Source: Abiotrophia sp965245735 (GTDB lineage: Bacteria; Bacillota; Bacilli; Lactobacillales; Aerococcaceae). From it: a stretch of 64,000 nucleotides of DNA. The notes beneath the pieces are model-generated. The model saw only the letters and a list, made by a program, of their open reading frames with translations, had not been told where the DNA came from and did no database searches. Position numbers and translations under genes: made by a program. This document shows positions 17,716-25,356 of this stretch, piece after piece; position 1 is the stretch's first letter, and every line of letters begins with the position of its first letter. The stretch lies in contig CBDFAX010000009.1 in the NCBI GenBank assembly GCA_965245735.1, positions 3,727-67,726 of the forward strand, in the 5' to 3' direction.

Positions 17716-18393
17716 GTGGATTATCAAGTGGTTAGTCTGCGACTTTTTATGGCGATTCTGTGTGCCGGATTAATAGGATATGACCGGCAGAAGAAGAACC
17801 GTCCAGCTGGTTTGCGGACACATATTTTGGTATGTATTGGTGCAACAACAATTTCGATGATTCAAGCAGCTGTTTTCTATGAAAAATTACAAGTGCATCC
17901 AGAGATTAACGTTGACCAAGTAAGGCTCCTTGCGCCTATAGTCAGTGGGATTGGTTTTCTCGGTGGTGGAACTATTATTGTTACTAAACAACGTGTTGCG
18001 GGATTGACTACAGCGGCCTCGCTGTGGACGACAGCTGGTATGGGGATTGCTATCGGGATGGGGTATTATGAGATTGCCATCTTGACTTGTGTGGCGGTTA
18101 TGTTTTCGCTCACTGTGATTCGGCGTATTGTCCATATGCCCAATGTCAAGAGACTAGAAATTAAGTATATTCATCGGGTAGCAACTAAGGAATTTCTGAC
18201 TAAATTCTTTGAGTCCCGAGGGATTGAACTAACGGATATTCTATTTGATGTAGAAAACGCAGAAGGACGACGACTTTACCGAAATATTTTTACAGTCCAT
18301 GTCCCTGAAGAATTGTCTCTGCCCCAATTAATTGAAGAATTGGCTACTCACCCGGATATCCGGAAAATACATTTGGTATCTATATCAGAATAA
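17716..18393 (+). CDS. MgtC/SapB family membrane protein
   Basis: A 225-residue membrane protein. The N-terminal 140 residues hold about four to five membrane segments with MgtC landmarks: GLIGYDRQKKNRPAGLRTH, GIGFLGGGTIIV and GLTTAASLWTTAGMGIAIG. The C-terminal 80 residues form a soluble ACT-like domain. MgtC proteins are linked to growth in low magnesium and phosphate stress, and some inhibit the F-ATPase; the mechanism here is unknown. GTG 17716 lies one base after the regulator stop, so the two are cotranscribed. Pairing an MgtC homologue with a phosphodiester importer hints at a phosphate or magnesium theme (inference). Confidence 0.88.
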   Translation: MDYQVVSLRLFMAILCAGLIGYDRQKKNRPAGLRTHILVCIGATTISMIQAAVFYEKLQVHPEINVDQVRLLAPIVSGIGFLGGGTIIVTKQRVAGLTTAASLWTTAGMGIAIGMGYYEIAILTCVAVMFSLTVIRRIVHMPNVKRLEIKYIHRVATKEFLTKFFESRGIELTDILFDVENAEGRRLYRNIFTVHVPEELSLPQLIEELATHPDIRKIHLVSISE

Positions 18394-18401
18394 GTAATTT
18401 A

Positions 18402-18434
18402 GCGACTGAGTGCGTTGTGCTTAGTCGTCTTTTT
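18402..18434 (+). terminator. Terminator after the MgtC-like gene
   Basis: CGACTGAG (18403-18410) pairs with CTTAGTCG (18420-18427) with one G-U pair, and TCTTTTT follows. Confidence 0.75.
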
Positions 18435-18488
18435 GTGACCTTAAATGAACAGATTCAAAGTAGGTATGGATATTTATGATGTAAAACA

Positions 18489-18497
18489 TGTTATAAT
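18489..18497 (+). promoter_or_regulatory. Extended -10 promoter of the ASCH gene
   Basis: TGT then TATAAT at 18492-18497. The ribosome binding site GGGAGG (18512-18517) and ATG 18526 follow. This argues against any upstream start within the same open frame. Confidence 0.65.
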
Positions 18498-18525
18498 AGT
18501 AGAAAAAGGTCGGGAGGCGAGCGAG

Positions 18526-18999
18526 ATGCGCAGTGAAGTCATGTGGCAGGATTTTTGTAGGCGTCAGGGGCTGGCGAAGGATACGTCCTATGAGGCTTTT
18601 AGTTTCGGTGGACCGGGGAGTTCCATTGCGGACCCTTTGGCTCAGCTGGTCTTGGCGGGCAAGAAGACGGCCACTTGTTCAGCCAAATTACTCTATGAGG
18701 TGGAGGGTGAGCCCCTACCGGAAGTTGGAAGCTATAGCGTGATTCTGGATAGCCGTAACCAGGCTCAATGTGTCATTCAAACCACGGGGGTGGTCACCAT
18801 GCCCTATGAAGAAGTGACCGAAGCTTGGGCTAGAAAAGAAGGAGAGGGCGACCTCAGCCTAGAATATTGGCGCCAGGCCCACTGGTCTTTCTTTGAAGCA
18901 GAGTTTCGCTTAGTCAATCAGGTTTTTACCCCTGAACAGGAATTGGTTTTCGAAGAGTTCCAGGTAGTCTATCGCTTGCCAGAGGAGATCTTAGGCTGA
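18526..18999 (+). CDS. ASCH domain protein
   Basis: A 157-residue protein of the ASCH (PUA-like, probable RNA- or nucleotide-binding) superfamily, seen from the pattern ADPLAQLVLAGKKTATCSAK followed by PEVGSYSVILDS and a late YWRQAHWSFF block. ASCH proteins of this COG4405-like group are common in Firmicutes; their role is unclear, although some ASCH proteins hydrolyse N4-acetylcytidine. ATG 18526 is supported by GGGAGG 8 nt upstream and by the -10 element upstream of it; a longer frame from 18445 would start before the promoter. Next is a GNAT gene, 80 bp away. Confidence 0.85.
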   Translation: MRSEVMWQDFCRRQGLAKDTSYEAFSFGGPGSSIADPLAQLVLAGKKTATCSAKLLYEVEGEPLPEVGSYSVILDSRNQAQCVIQTTGVVTMPYEEVTEAWARKEGEGDLSLEYWRQAHWSFFEAEFRLVNQVFTPEQELVFEEFQVVYRLPEEILG

Positions 19000-19032
19000 T
19001 TTTGTTGGCTCAAAAATCAAGATAGAAAAAGA

Positions 19033-19058
19033 CCAATATATCATATATGATATATTGG
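19033..19058. promoter_or_regulatory. 26-bp perfect palindrome upstream of the GNAT gene
   Basis: The half-site CCAATATATCATA (19033-19045) is followed immediately by its exact reverse complement (19046-19058), with no spacer. It contains TATGAT, a possible -10, and ends 7 bp before the ribosome binding site of the next gene (AAGGAGG, 19065-19071). It looks like an operator for a dimeric regulator. It could also fold as a hairpin in RNA, but there is no T tract. Confidence 0.6.
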
Positions 19059-19079
19059 GAAAATAAGGAGGACGTCAGA

Positions 19080-19364
19080 ATGGAATTTGTAAGAACAGAA
19101 AGAGGATTTGAAGGCTATAATGCAGCGGGAGAGGTCGTGGCTGAGATTACTTATCGGCCGACAGAGGATCCCAAGGTGGTCATTGCTGACCATACTTTTG
19201 TGGACGATAGTTTGCGTGGCCAGGGTGTCGCCCAAGAACTCTTGGACACCTTAGTAGCGGCTATGGAGGCTGAAGGCAAAAAGATTAAGGCAGAATGCTC
19301 TTATGTGGCAGCTAAGTTCCAACGTGACTCGCAGTATGATGCGGTCAATGCTGATAAGGACTAG
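19080..19364 (+). CDS. Small GNAT-like N-acetyltransferase (YidJ/Gcn5-related type)
   Basis: A compact 94-residue acetyltransferase of the COG2388 group. The acetyl-CoA-binding loop is seen as DDSLRGQGVAQELLDTLV, preceded by ITYRP and VVIADHTFVDD and followed by KIKAECSYVAAKF. Proteins of this size contain only the core GNAT fold; the substrate is unknown. I use ATG 19080, with AAGGAGG upstream; an earlier in-frame ATG at 19047 lies inside the palindrome. The next gene starts 5 bp after its stop, so the GNAT, NUDIX and MmcQ genes form one unit. Confidence 0.85.
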   Translation: MEFVRTERGFEGYNAAGEVVAEITYRPTEDPKVVIADHTFVDDSLRGQGVAQELLDTLVAAMEAEGKKIKAECSYVAAKFQRDSQYDAVNADKD

Positions 19365-19368
19365 TCAG

Positions 19369-19893
19369 ATGCCAGAAGTATGGGAACTAGTCGATGTCAA
19401 TAAGCAATTGACTGGCATCAGACATTTGAGGGGGCAAGAAGCCCTCATCCCACCAGGTCATTATCACCTGGTGGCGCGCGTTTTGGTAATGGATGCAAAG
19501 GGTCAGATTCTACTGACCCAGCGTAGTCATGGTAAGGCCCATTATCCTAATTATTGGGAATTTGGCGCCAATGGCTCAGTTTTGGCAGGCGAAAGCTCGG
19601 AACTTGCTGCTTGTCGCGAGTTGTGGGAGGAGACTGGGATTAAGGTGTCACCTCACGATTTAGTCTGGTTGGAGGACTATCGTTATGACAATTGGTGGCT
19701 AGATATCTACGGAATTGTTTTAGCGGATCTGGCGCCCGCCCTTGTTTTGGACCCAGAGGAGAATCAGGACTGGCTTTGGCTTGCGCCAGACCAGTTGGAG
19801 CAGTGGCAGGCCAAACTTGTGCCGGGCGACTGGGAACGTTGGCAGGCAGTTGCCAGCAAGTTGTTAGCATTGAGAGAGGAGGTTGACAAATGA
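19369..19893 (+). CDS. NUDIX hydrolase
   Basis: Hydrolyses nucleoside-diphosphate-linked compounds. The 174-residue protein has a complete Nudix box, GX5EX7REUXEEXGU, seen as GSVLAGE ... CRELWEETGI in the middle of the protein. The start of the domain (HLVARVLVMDAKGQILLTQR) resembles the YfcD/IPP-isomerase-like Nudix subgroup. ATG 19369 follows AAGGA by 8 nt and lies 5 bp after the GNAT stop. It overlaps the MmcQ-type gene by the ATGA tetranucleotide, so translation is probably coupled. The substrate cannot be read from sequence. Confidence 0.92.
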   Translation: MPEVWELVDVNKQLTGIRHLRGQEALIPPGHYHLVARVLVMDAKGQILLTQRSHGKAHYPNYWEFGANGSVLAGESSELAACRELWEETGIKVSPHDLVWLEDYRYDNWWLDIYGIVLADLAPALVLDPEENQDWLWLAPDQLEQWQAKLVPGDWERWQAVASKLLALREEVDK

Positions 19894-20528
19894 AGATAAC
19901 ACTAGGTCAGCCTTTGAGCCAGGCCACACTAGCAGAATGGGGTTTTGAAAATGGCCAGGCACGCCATGTCTTGGCCGAAGGGGAATTTGAGCTTCGAATG
20001 ACTATGTCAGACCAGGAGCTAGAACTGGTGGTCTATGATTTGGCCATGGAGGAACCCTACACCTTATTTGAGGTAGCCAGTGCCAGTGGTGCGCTGGTAA
20101 CAGCCCTACGCCAGCAAGTGGATGCTATTCTCAATCGGATTTTAGGCCAGCAGATTCAAGACAATCCGCTAGTAGAGCGATTGGTGGATTATGTGGCGAC
20201 GACTTACGGGCTGGCCCCGGCCCATCCCTTTAAGCGACATCCGGAAATAATAGGCTTTAAGGTGCCGACGGTCGATAAGCTATTTGGTATCTTTTTGCCG
20301 GTCGACTACTGCCGACTAGATAAAACGAGTACGCGGACTGACCAGGTGCTGGTGCTTAATCTTAAGGGCCAGCCCGACCAAATTCTTGAGCGCATCGATA
20401 ATTGCTGCTATTTCCCTGCCTATCATATGAACAAGAAACATTGGTTTAGTGTTCTGCTAGATGCACAGACGGATTGGGATCAGCTGACCAGTTTGTTAGC
20501 GGAAAGCTATCGCTTAGTTAAGAAATAA
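19890..20528 (+). CDS. MmcQ/YjbR family protein with N-terminal extension
   Basis: A 212-residue protein. The C-terminal half (about residues 95-212) matches the MmcQ/YjbR (CyaY-like fold) family: HPEIIGFKVPTVDKLFGIF, LVLNLKG, and a final YHMNKKHWFSVLLD block. Members are small, about 115-120 residues, sometimes called DNA-binding, with no firm role. The first 95 residues are extra and unrecognised. ATG 19890 overlaps the NUDIX stop by 4 bp. A terminator follows. Confidence 0.8.
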   Translation: MKITLGQPLSQATLAEWGFENGQARHVLAEGEFELRMTMSDQELELVVYDLAMEEPYTLFEVASASGALVTALRQQVDAILNRILGQQIQDNPLVERLVDYVATTYGLAPAHPFKRHPEIIGFKVPTVDKLFGIFLPVDYCRLDKTSTRTDQVLVLNLKGQPDQILERIDNCCYFPAYHMNKKHWFSVLLDAQTDWDQLTSLLAESYRLVKK

Positions 20529-20539
20529 GGACATAAGAA

Positions 20540-20565
20540 GCCCTGCTCTCTAGTAGGGCCTTTTT
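20540..20565 (+). terminator. Terminator of the GNAT-NUDIX-MmcQ unit
   Basis: GCCCTGCT (20540-20547) pairs with AGTAGGGC (20552-20559), with one G-U pair and a 4-nt loop, followed by CTTTTT. Confidence 0.88.
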
Positions 20566-20623
20566 ACTTTTAACAGAACTGCTCAAAAATTCGAGCCAAT
20601 CGCAAAAAAGTCTCCATACCCCC

Positions 20624-20652
20624 TTGACGAAAGAGAATTTTATTGGTACATT
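20624..20652 (+). promoter_or_regulatory. Promoter of the rpsL-rpsG-fusA operon
   Basis: TTGACG (20624-20629), a 17-bp spacer and TACATT (20647-20652). The leader to rpsL is about 130 nt. I see no clear regulatory fold in it. Confidence 0.82.
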
Positions 20653-20787
20653 AGTAGAGGTGTTTTTATACGAGATTCCTGAAATTCAGTCGTGCTGACT
20701 GGTATAGAAGCAACATTATTATTTTTCCATAAAAATGGCACACTTGGATGTGTGGACTAGATTAAAGCAAAGGGAGGAGGAGCTTGG

Positions 20788-21201
20788 ATGCCAACTATTA
20801 ACCAATTAGTTAATAAACCTCGTAAAACCAAAGTCGTTAAGTCAAACTCACCTGCATTAAACAAAGGGTACAACAGTTTCAAGAAGACCCAAACGAACAA
20901 CAACTCTCCACAAAAACGTGGGGTATGTACTCGTGTGGGTACCATGACACCGAAGAAACCTAACTCAGCTTTACGTAAATATGCCCGTGTACGTTTGTCT
21001 AACTTGATGGAAGTGACAGCTTACATCCCAGGGATCGGTCACAACTTACAAGAACACAGCGTTGTTTTAATCCGCGGTGGTCGTGTAAAAGACTTACCAG
21101 GGGTACGTTACCACATCGTTCGTGGTGCGCTTGACACTGCTGGTGTTAACGATCGTAAACAAGGCCGTTCTAAGTACGGTACCAAACGTCCTAAAGGCTA
21201 A
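20788..21201 (+). CDS. rpsL: 30S ribosomal protein S12
   Basis: S12 lines the decoding centre of the 30S subunit. The product is 137 residues, the Firmicute length, with the conserved TPKKPNSALRKYARV block near residues 53-67 and VKDLPGVRYH further on. The lysines linked to streptomycin resistance when mutated are wild type. ATG 20788 has GGGAGGAGG upstream. It leads the usual str operon rpsL-rpsG-fusA, with 38 bp to rpsG. Confidence 0.98.
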   Translation: MPTINQLVNKPRKTKVVKSNSPALNKGYNSFKKTQTNNNSPQKRGVCTRVGTMTPKKPNSALRKYARVRLSNLMEVTAYIPGIGHNLQEHSVVLIRGGRVKDLPGVRYHIVRGALDTAGVNDRKQGRSKYGTKRPKG

Positions 21202-21239
21202 GAGCCTCATCATTAAACATTCAGAAAGGAGGATTTTGA

Positions 21240-21710
21240 ATGCCTCGTAAAGGTGCAATCGCAAAACGCGAAGTTTTGCCAGATCCACTCTATAATTCAA
21301 AATTAGTTACTCGCACAATTAACCGTTTAATGCTCGATGGTAAACGCGGAAAAGCTGCTACTATCTTATATGCTGCTTTCGATATCGTGCGCGAACAAAC
21401 CGGTCAAGACCCAATGGAAGTTTTCGAACAAGCAATCGAAAACATCATGCCATTATTAGAAGTTAAAGCTCGCCGTGTTGGGGGTTCTAACTACCAAGTA
21501 CCAGTTGAAGTACGTCCAGAACGTCGTTACACCTTAGCCATCCGTTGGTTGGTAAGCTACTCTCGCTTACGTGGTGAAAAGACCATGGAATTACGTTTAG
21601 CGCGTGAAATCATGGATGCAGCTAACAACACTGGTGCATCAGTTAAGAAACGCGAAGACATGCATAAAATGGCAGAAGCCAACAAAGCATTCGCTCATTA
21701 CCGTTGGTAA
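21240..21710 (+). CDS. rpsG: 30S ribosomal protein S7
   Basis: S7 nucleates assembly of the 30S head by binding 16S rRNA. The product is 156 residues, beginning MPRKGAIAKREVLPDPLYNS and ending with the family-typical HKMAEANKAFAHYRW. The central VGGSNYQVPVEVRPERR is intact. AAGGAGG precedes ATG 21240. A hairpin with a T tract lies between this gene and fusA. Confidence 0.98.
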   Translation: MPRKGAIAKREVLPDPLYNSKLVTRTINRLMLDGKRGKAATILYAAFDIVREQTGQDPMEVFEQAIENIMPLLEVKARRVGGSNYQVPVEVRPERRYTLAIRWLVSYSRLRGEKTMELRLAREIMDAANNTGASVKKREDMHKMAEANKAFAHYRW

Positions 21711-21724
21711 GATTTTCAGTCATA

Positions 21725-21753
21725 TCACTAGCTGTTATAAGCTAGTGGTTTTT
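21725..21753 (+). terminator. Hairpin with T tract between rpsG and fusA (partial terminator)
   Basis: CACTAGCT (21726-21733) pairs with AGCTAGTG (21740-21747), followed by GTTTTT. It could reduce read-through from rpsL-rpsG into fusA. No strong separate fusA promoter was recognised, so it is probably leaky. Confidence 0.65.
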
Positions 21754-21802
21754 GACTACTATGCACACTCTCAAAACAACTGAAAAGGGGTAAAACAAAA
21801 AG

Positions 21803-23893
21803 ATGGCAAAAAGAGAATTTTCGCTAGAGAAAACTCGTAATATTGGTATCATGGCCCACATCGATGCTGGTAAAACCACCACGACTGAACGTGTCTTGTA
21901 CTATACCGGCCGTATCCACAAAATTGGTGAAACCCACGAAGGGGCTTCCCAAATGGACTGGATGGAGCAAGAACAAGAACGTGGGATTACCATCACCTCT
22001 GCCGCAACTACTGCGCAATGGGCTAACCACCGGATTAACATCATCGACACACCAGGGCACGTGGACTTCACTGTCGAAGTAGAACGTTCTCTCCGGGTTC
22101 TTGATGGTGCCGTTGCCTTATTGGATGCTCAGTCTGGGGTAGAACCTCAAACTGAAACCGTATGGCGTCAAGCTACCACTTACGGTGTTCCTCGTTTGGT
22201 CTTCATCAACAAGATGGACAAGATCGGTGCAGACTTCTTATACTCTGTAAGAACCTTGCACGAACGATTACAAGCAAACGCTCATCCAGTTCAATTACCA
22301 ATTGGTGCTGAAGATGAGTTCTCAGGTATCATTGACTTAGTGGAAATGAAAGCCTACAACTATACTAACGACTTAGGGACTGACATTGAAGAAATCGAAA
22401 TCCCAGGTGACTTACAAGATTTAGCTGAAGAATGGCGTACTAAGTTAGTTGAAGCAGTTGCTGAAACTGACGAAGAACTCATGATGGCTTACTTGGAAGG
22501 CGAAGAAATCGACGTACCTACCTTGAAAGCAGCAATCCGTAAAGCTACAGTTGCAGCGGACTTCTACCCAGTATTCTGTGGTTCTGCCTTCAAGAACAAA
22601 GGGGTTCAATTAATGTTGGATGGGGTTATCGACTACCTTCCATCTCCATTAGACGTCCCAGCTATTAAAGGGATTGACCCTGATACTGAAGCTGAAGTAG
22701 AACGTCACGCAAGCGATGAAGAGCCATTCTCCGCTTTGGCCTTCAAAGTTATGACTGACCCATTCGTAGGTCGTTTAACCTTCTTCCGTGTCTACTCTGG
22801 TACTTTACAATCCGGTTCTTACGTTCAAAACGCTACTAAAGGCAAACGTGAACGTGTCGGCCGTATCTTACAAATGCACGCCAACCACCGTCAAGAAATT
22901 CCTGAAGTATTCTCTGGGGATATCGCAGCAGCTGTTGGTTTGAAAGACACTACTACTGGGGACACTCTCTGTGACGAGAAGAACGAAGTAATCCTCGAGT
23001 CTATGGAATTCCCAGAACCAGTTATCGAAGTAGCGATTGAGCCTAAATCAAAAGCTGACCAAGATAAGATGGGTGTAGCCTTACAAAAATTGGCTGAAGA
23101 AGATCCAACCTTCCGTGCTTACACTAACCAAGAAACTGGCGAAACAGTTATCGCAGGTATGGGTGAGTTACACTTGGATATCATCGTTGACCGTATGCGT
23201 CGTGAATTCAAGGTAGAAGCTAACGTGGGTGCTCCACAAGTTTCTTACCGTGAAACCTTCCGTTCTGCAACTCAAGCAGAAGGTAAGTTCGTTCGTCAGT
23301 CTGGTGGTAAAGGTCAATACGGTCACGTATGGATCGAATTCACACCAAACGAAGAAGGTGCTGGTTTCGAATTCGAAAACGCAATCGTCGGTGGTGTGGT
23401 TCCTCGTGAATACATCCCAGCGGTTGAAGCTGGTTTGAAAGACGCTATGGAAAATGGTGTCCTCGCTGGCTTCCCAATGGTAGACATCAAAGCTAAGCTT
23501 TACGATGGTTCTTACCACGATGTCGACTCTTCTGAAACTGCCTTTAAGGTAGCGGCGTCCTTAGCACTCCGTGCAGCTGCTAAGAAAGCTAACCCAAGCA
23601 TCTTGGAACCTATGATGGCAGTTGAAATCACTGTGCCTGAAGAATACTTCGGGGACGTTATGGGTCACGTGAACTCTCGTCGCGGTCGCGTTGAAGGTTC
23701 TGAAGTACGCGGTAACGCTCAAATCGTTAAAGGTATGATTCCATTGTCTGAAATGTTCGGTTACGCAACTACCTTGCGTTCTGCAACTCAAGGGCGTGGT
23801 ACCTTCTCTATGACCTTCGACCACTATGAAGATGTGCCGAAGTCAATCGCAGAAGAAATCATCAAGAAATACGGCGGCAAGTCAGAAGAGTAA
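21803..23893 (+). CDS. fusA: Elongation factor G
   Basis: Translocase GTPase of protein synthesis. The 696-residue protein carries the G1 motif AHIDAGKTTTTER near residue 17, switch II DTPGHVDF and G4 NKMDKIGAD, followed by domains II to V. Domain IV (QSGGKGQYGHVWIEF) and domain V (VNSRRGRVEGSEVRGNAQIV) are intact. Start ATG 21803 has AAGGGG about 12 nt upstream. It is third in the str operon. Confidence 0.98.
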   Translation: MAKREFSLEKTRNIGIMAHIDAGKTTTTERVLYYTGRIHKIGETHEGASQMDWMEQEQERGITITSAATTAQWANHRINIIDTPGHVDFTVEVERSLRVLDGAVALLDAQSGVEPQTETVWRQATTYGVPRLVFINKMDKIGADFLYSVRTLHERLQANAHPVQLPIGAEDEFSGIIDLVEMKAYNYTNDLGTDIEEIEIPGDLQDLAEEWRTKLVEAVAETDEELMMAYLEGEEIDVPTLKAAIRKATVAADFYPVFCGSAFKNKGVQLMLDGVIDYLPSPLDVPAIKGIDPDTEAEVERHASDEEPFSALAFKVMTDPFVGRLTFFRVYSGTLQSGSYVQNATKGKRERVGRILQMHANHRQEIPEVFSGDIAAAVGLKDTTTGDTLCDEKNEVILESMEFPEPVIEVAIEPKSKADQDKMGVALQKLAEEDPTFRAYTNQETGETVIAGMGELHLDIIVDRMRREFKVEANVGAPQVSYRETFRSATQAEGKFVRQSGGKGQYGHVWIEFTPNEEGAGFEFENAIVGGVVPREYIPAVEAGLKDAMENGVLAGFPMVDIKAKLYDGSYHDVDSSETAFKVAASLALRAAAKKANPSILEPMMAVEITVPEEYFGDVMGHVNSRRGRVEGSEVRGNAQIVKGMIPLSEMFGYATTLRSATQGRGTFSMTFDHYEDVPKSIAEEIIKKYGGKSEE

Positions 23894-23906
23894 TCTGACA
23901 GGACTT

Positions 23907-23940
23907 GCTTGGAATAACGAATAAGCGTTATTCCCCAAGC
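23907..23940 (+). other. Hairpin after fusA
   Basis: GGAATAACG (23911-23919) pairs with CGTTATTCC (23926-23934), and GCTT pairs with AAGC outside a 2-nt bulge. No T tract follows, so it is not a classical terminator. It abuts the larger palindrome that contains the tuf promoter. Confidence 0.55.
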
Positions 23941-23960
23941 CTAGAAAATGGTGCAAAATC

Positions 23961-23989
23961 TTGAATTTTGCCCCATTTCTAGGTATAAT
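23961..23989 (+). promoter_or_regulatory. tuf promoter, partly inside a long palindrome
   Basis: TTGAAT (23961-23966), a 17-bp spacer and TATAAT (23984-23989). The palindrome 23940-23983, with arms of about 20 bp (CCTAGAAAATGGTGCAAAAT and its near complement), covers the -35 and spacer. tuf can thus be transcribed separately from fusA. Confidence 0.78.
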
Positions 23990-24055
23990 ACTACTGATAG
24001 ATTTAATTGAAATCTATAAAACAAACTCAACTATTTTTAGGAGGCAGAAATTAAA

Positions 24056-25243
24056 ATGGCAAAACAAAAATTTGACCGTTCTAAACCACACGTAAACATT
24101 GGTACAATTGGTCACGTTGACCATGGTAAAACTACCTTATCAGCTGCAATCGCAACTGTATTAGCTAAACAAGGTTTCGGTGAAGCTCGTTCATACGACC
24201 AAATCGATAACGCTCCAGAAGAAAAAGAACGTGGGATCACAATCAACACTTCTCACATCGAGTACGAAACAGCTAACCGTCACTACGCTCACGTTGACTG
24301 CCCAGGTCACGCGGACTACGTTAAAAACATGATCACTGGTGCTGCTCAAATGGACGGCGCGATCCTCGTTGTATCTGCTGCTGATGGCCCAATGCCACAA
24401 ACTCGTGAACACATCCTCTTGTCTCGTCAAGTTGGTGTTCCTTACATCGTAGTATTCTTGAACAAAGTTGACATGGTTGACGACGAAGAATTGCTCGAAT
24501 TAGTTGAAATGGAAGTTCGTGACCTCTTGTCTGAATACGACTTCCCAGGCGACGACACTCCAGTTATCGCTGGTTCAGCTTTGAAAGCTTTAGAAGGCGA
24601 CGCTAACTACGAAGCTAAAGTTTTAGAATTGATGGAACAAGTTGATGCTTACATTCCAGAACCAGAACGTGACACTGACAAACCATTCATGATGCCAGTC
24701 GAAGACGTATTCTCTATCACTGGTCGTGGTACTGTTGCAACTGGTCGTGTTGAACGTGGTCAAGTTCGCGTTGGTGACGAAGTTGAAATCGTTGGTATCG
24801 AAGAAGAAACTTCTAAGACTACCGTTACCGGTGTTGAAATGTTCCGTAAGTTATTGGATTACGCTGAAGCTGGGGACAACGTTGGTACCTTGTTACGTGG
24901 TGTAACTCGTGACCAAATCCAACGTGGTCAAGTATTATCTAAACCAGGTTCAATTACTCCACACACTAAGTTCGAAGCTGAGGTGTACGTATTGTCTAAA
25001 GAAGAAGGTGGTCGTCACACTCCATTCTTCTCTAACTACCGTCCACAATTCTACTTCCGTACAACTGACGTAACTGGTGTTGTTACTTTACCAGAAGGTA
25101 CTGAAATGGTTATGCCAGGCGACAACGTACAAATGGTTGTTGAATTGATCCACCCAATCGCGATCGAAGAAGGGACTAAGTTCTCTATTCGTGAAGGTGG
25201 CCGTACTGTAGGTGCCGGTGTGGTATCTAAAGTCTTAGCTTAA
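24056..25243 (+). CDS. tuf: Elongation factor Tu
   Basis: GTPase that brings aminoacyl-tRNA to the ribosome. The 395-residue product has G1 GHVDHGKTTL (residues about 18-27), DCPGHADY and NKVDMVDD, and ends with the family-typical REGGRTVGAGVVSKVLA. AGGAGG precedes ATG 24056. Codon use is strongly biased, as expected for a very highly expressed gene. It has its own promoter and a UUCG-loop terminator. Confidence 0.98.
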   Translation: MAKQKFDRSKPHVNIGTIGHVDHGKTTLSAAIATVLAKQGFGEARSYDQIDNAPEEKERGITINTSHIEYETANRHYAHVDCPGHADYVKNMITGAAQMDGAILVVSAADGPMPQTREHILLSRQVGVPYIVVFLNKVDMVDDEELLELVEMEVRDLLSEYDFPGDDTPVIAGSALKALEGDANYEAKVLELMEQVDAYIPEPERDTDKPFMMPVEDVFSITGRGTVATGRVERGQVRVGDEVEIVGIEEETSKTTVTGVEMFRKLLDYAEAGDNVGTLLRGVTRDQIQRGQVLSKPGSITPHTKFEAEVYVLSKEEGGRHTPFFSNYRPQFYFRTTDVTGVVTLPEGTEMVMPGDNVQMVVELIHPIAIEEGTKFSIREGGRTVGAGVVSKVLA

Positions 25244-25266
25244 TTCTAAGCTTAATATGCCTTTCC

Positions 25267-25293
25267 AAAAGGGTCTCTTCGGAGGCCCTTTTT
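25267..25293 (+). terminator. Terminator of tuf with a TTCG loop
   Basis: AAAAGGGTCTC (25267-25277) pairs with GAGGCCCTTTT (from 25282) around a TTCG tetraloop, and T residues follow. Confidence 0.93.
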
Positions 25294-25306
25294 CTATATC
25301 CAAAAT

Positions 25307-25341
25307 AATCCCCCTGTGTCTGATGACATAGGGGGATTTTT
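25307..25341. terminator. Second terminator, probably bidirectional between tuf and the ABC exporter
   Basis: AATCCCCCTGTGTC (25307-25320) pairs with GACATAGGGGGATT (25325-25338), with one G-U pair, in front of T residues. On the minus strand the other side is also T-rich, which suits the convergent genes. Confidence 0.85.
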
Positions 25342-25356
25342 ATATGGAGATAAGAT

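Noticed and set aside
19640..19886. Open frames on both strands inside the NUDIX gene
   Set aside because: They overlap a complete Nudix box frame and have no start signals.
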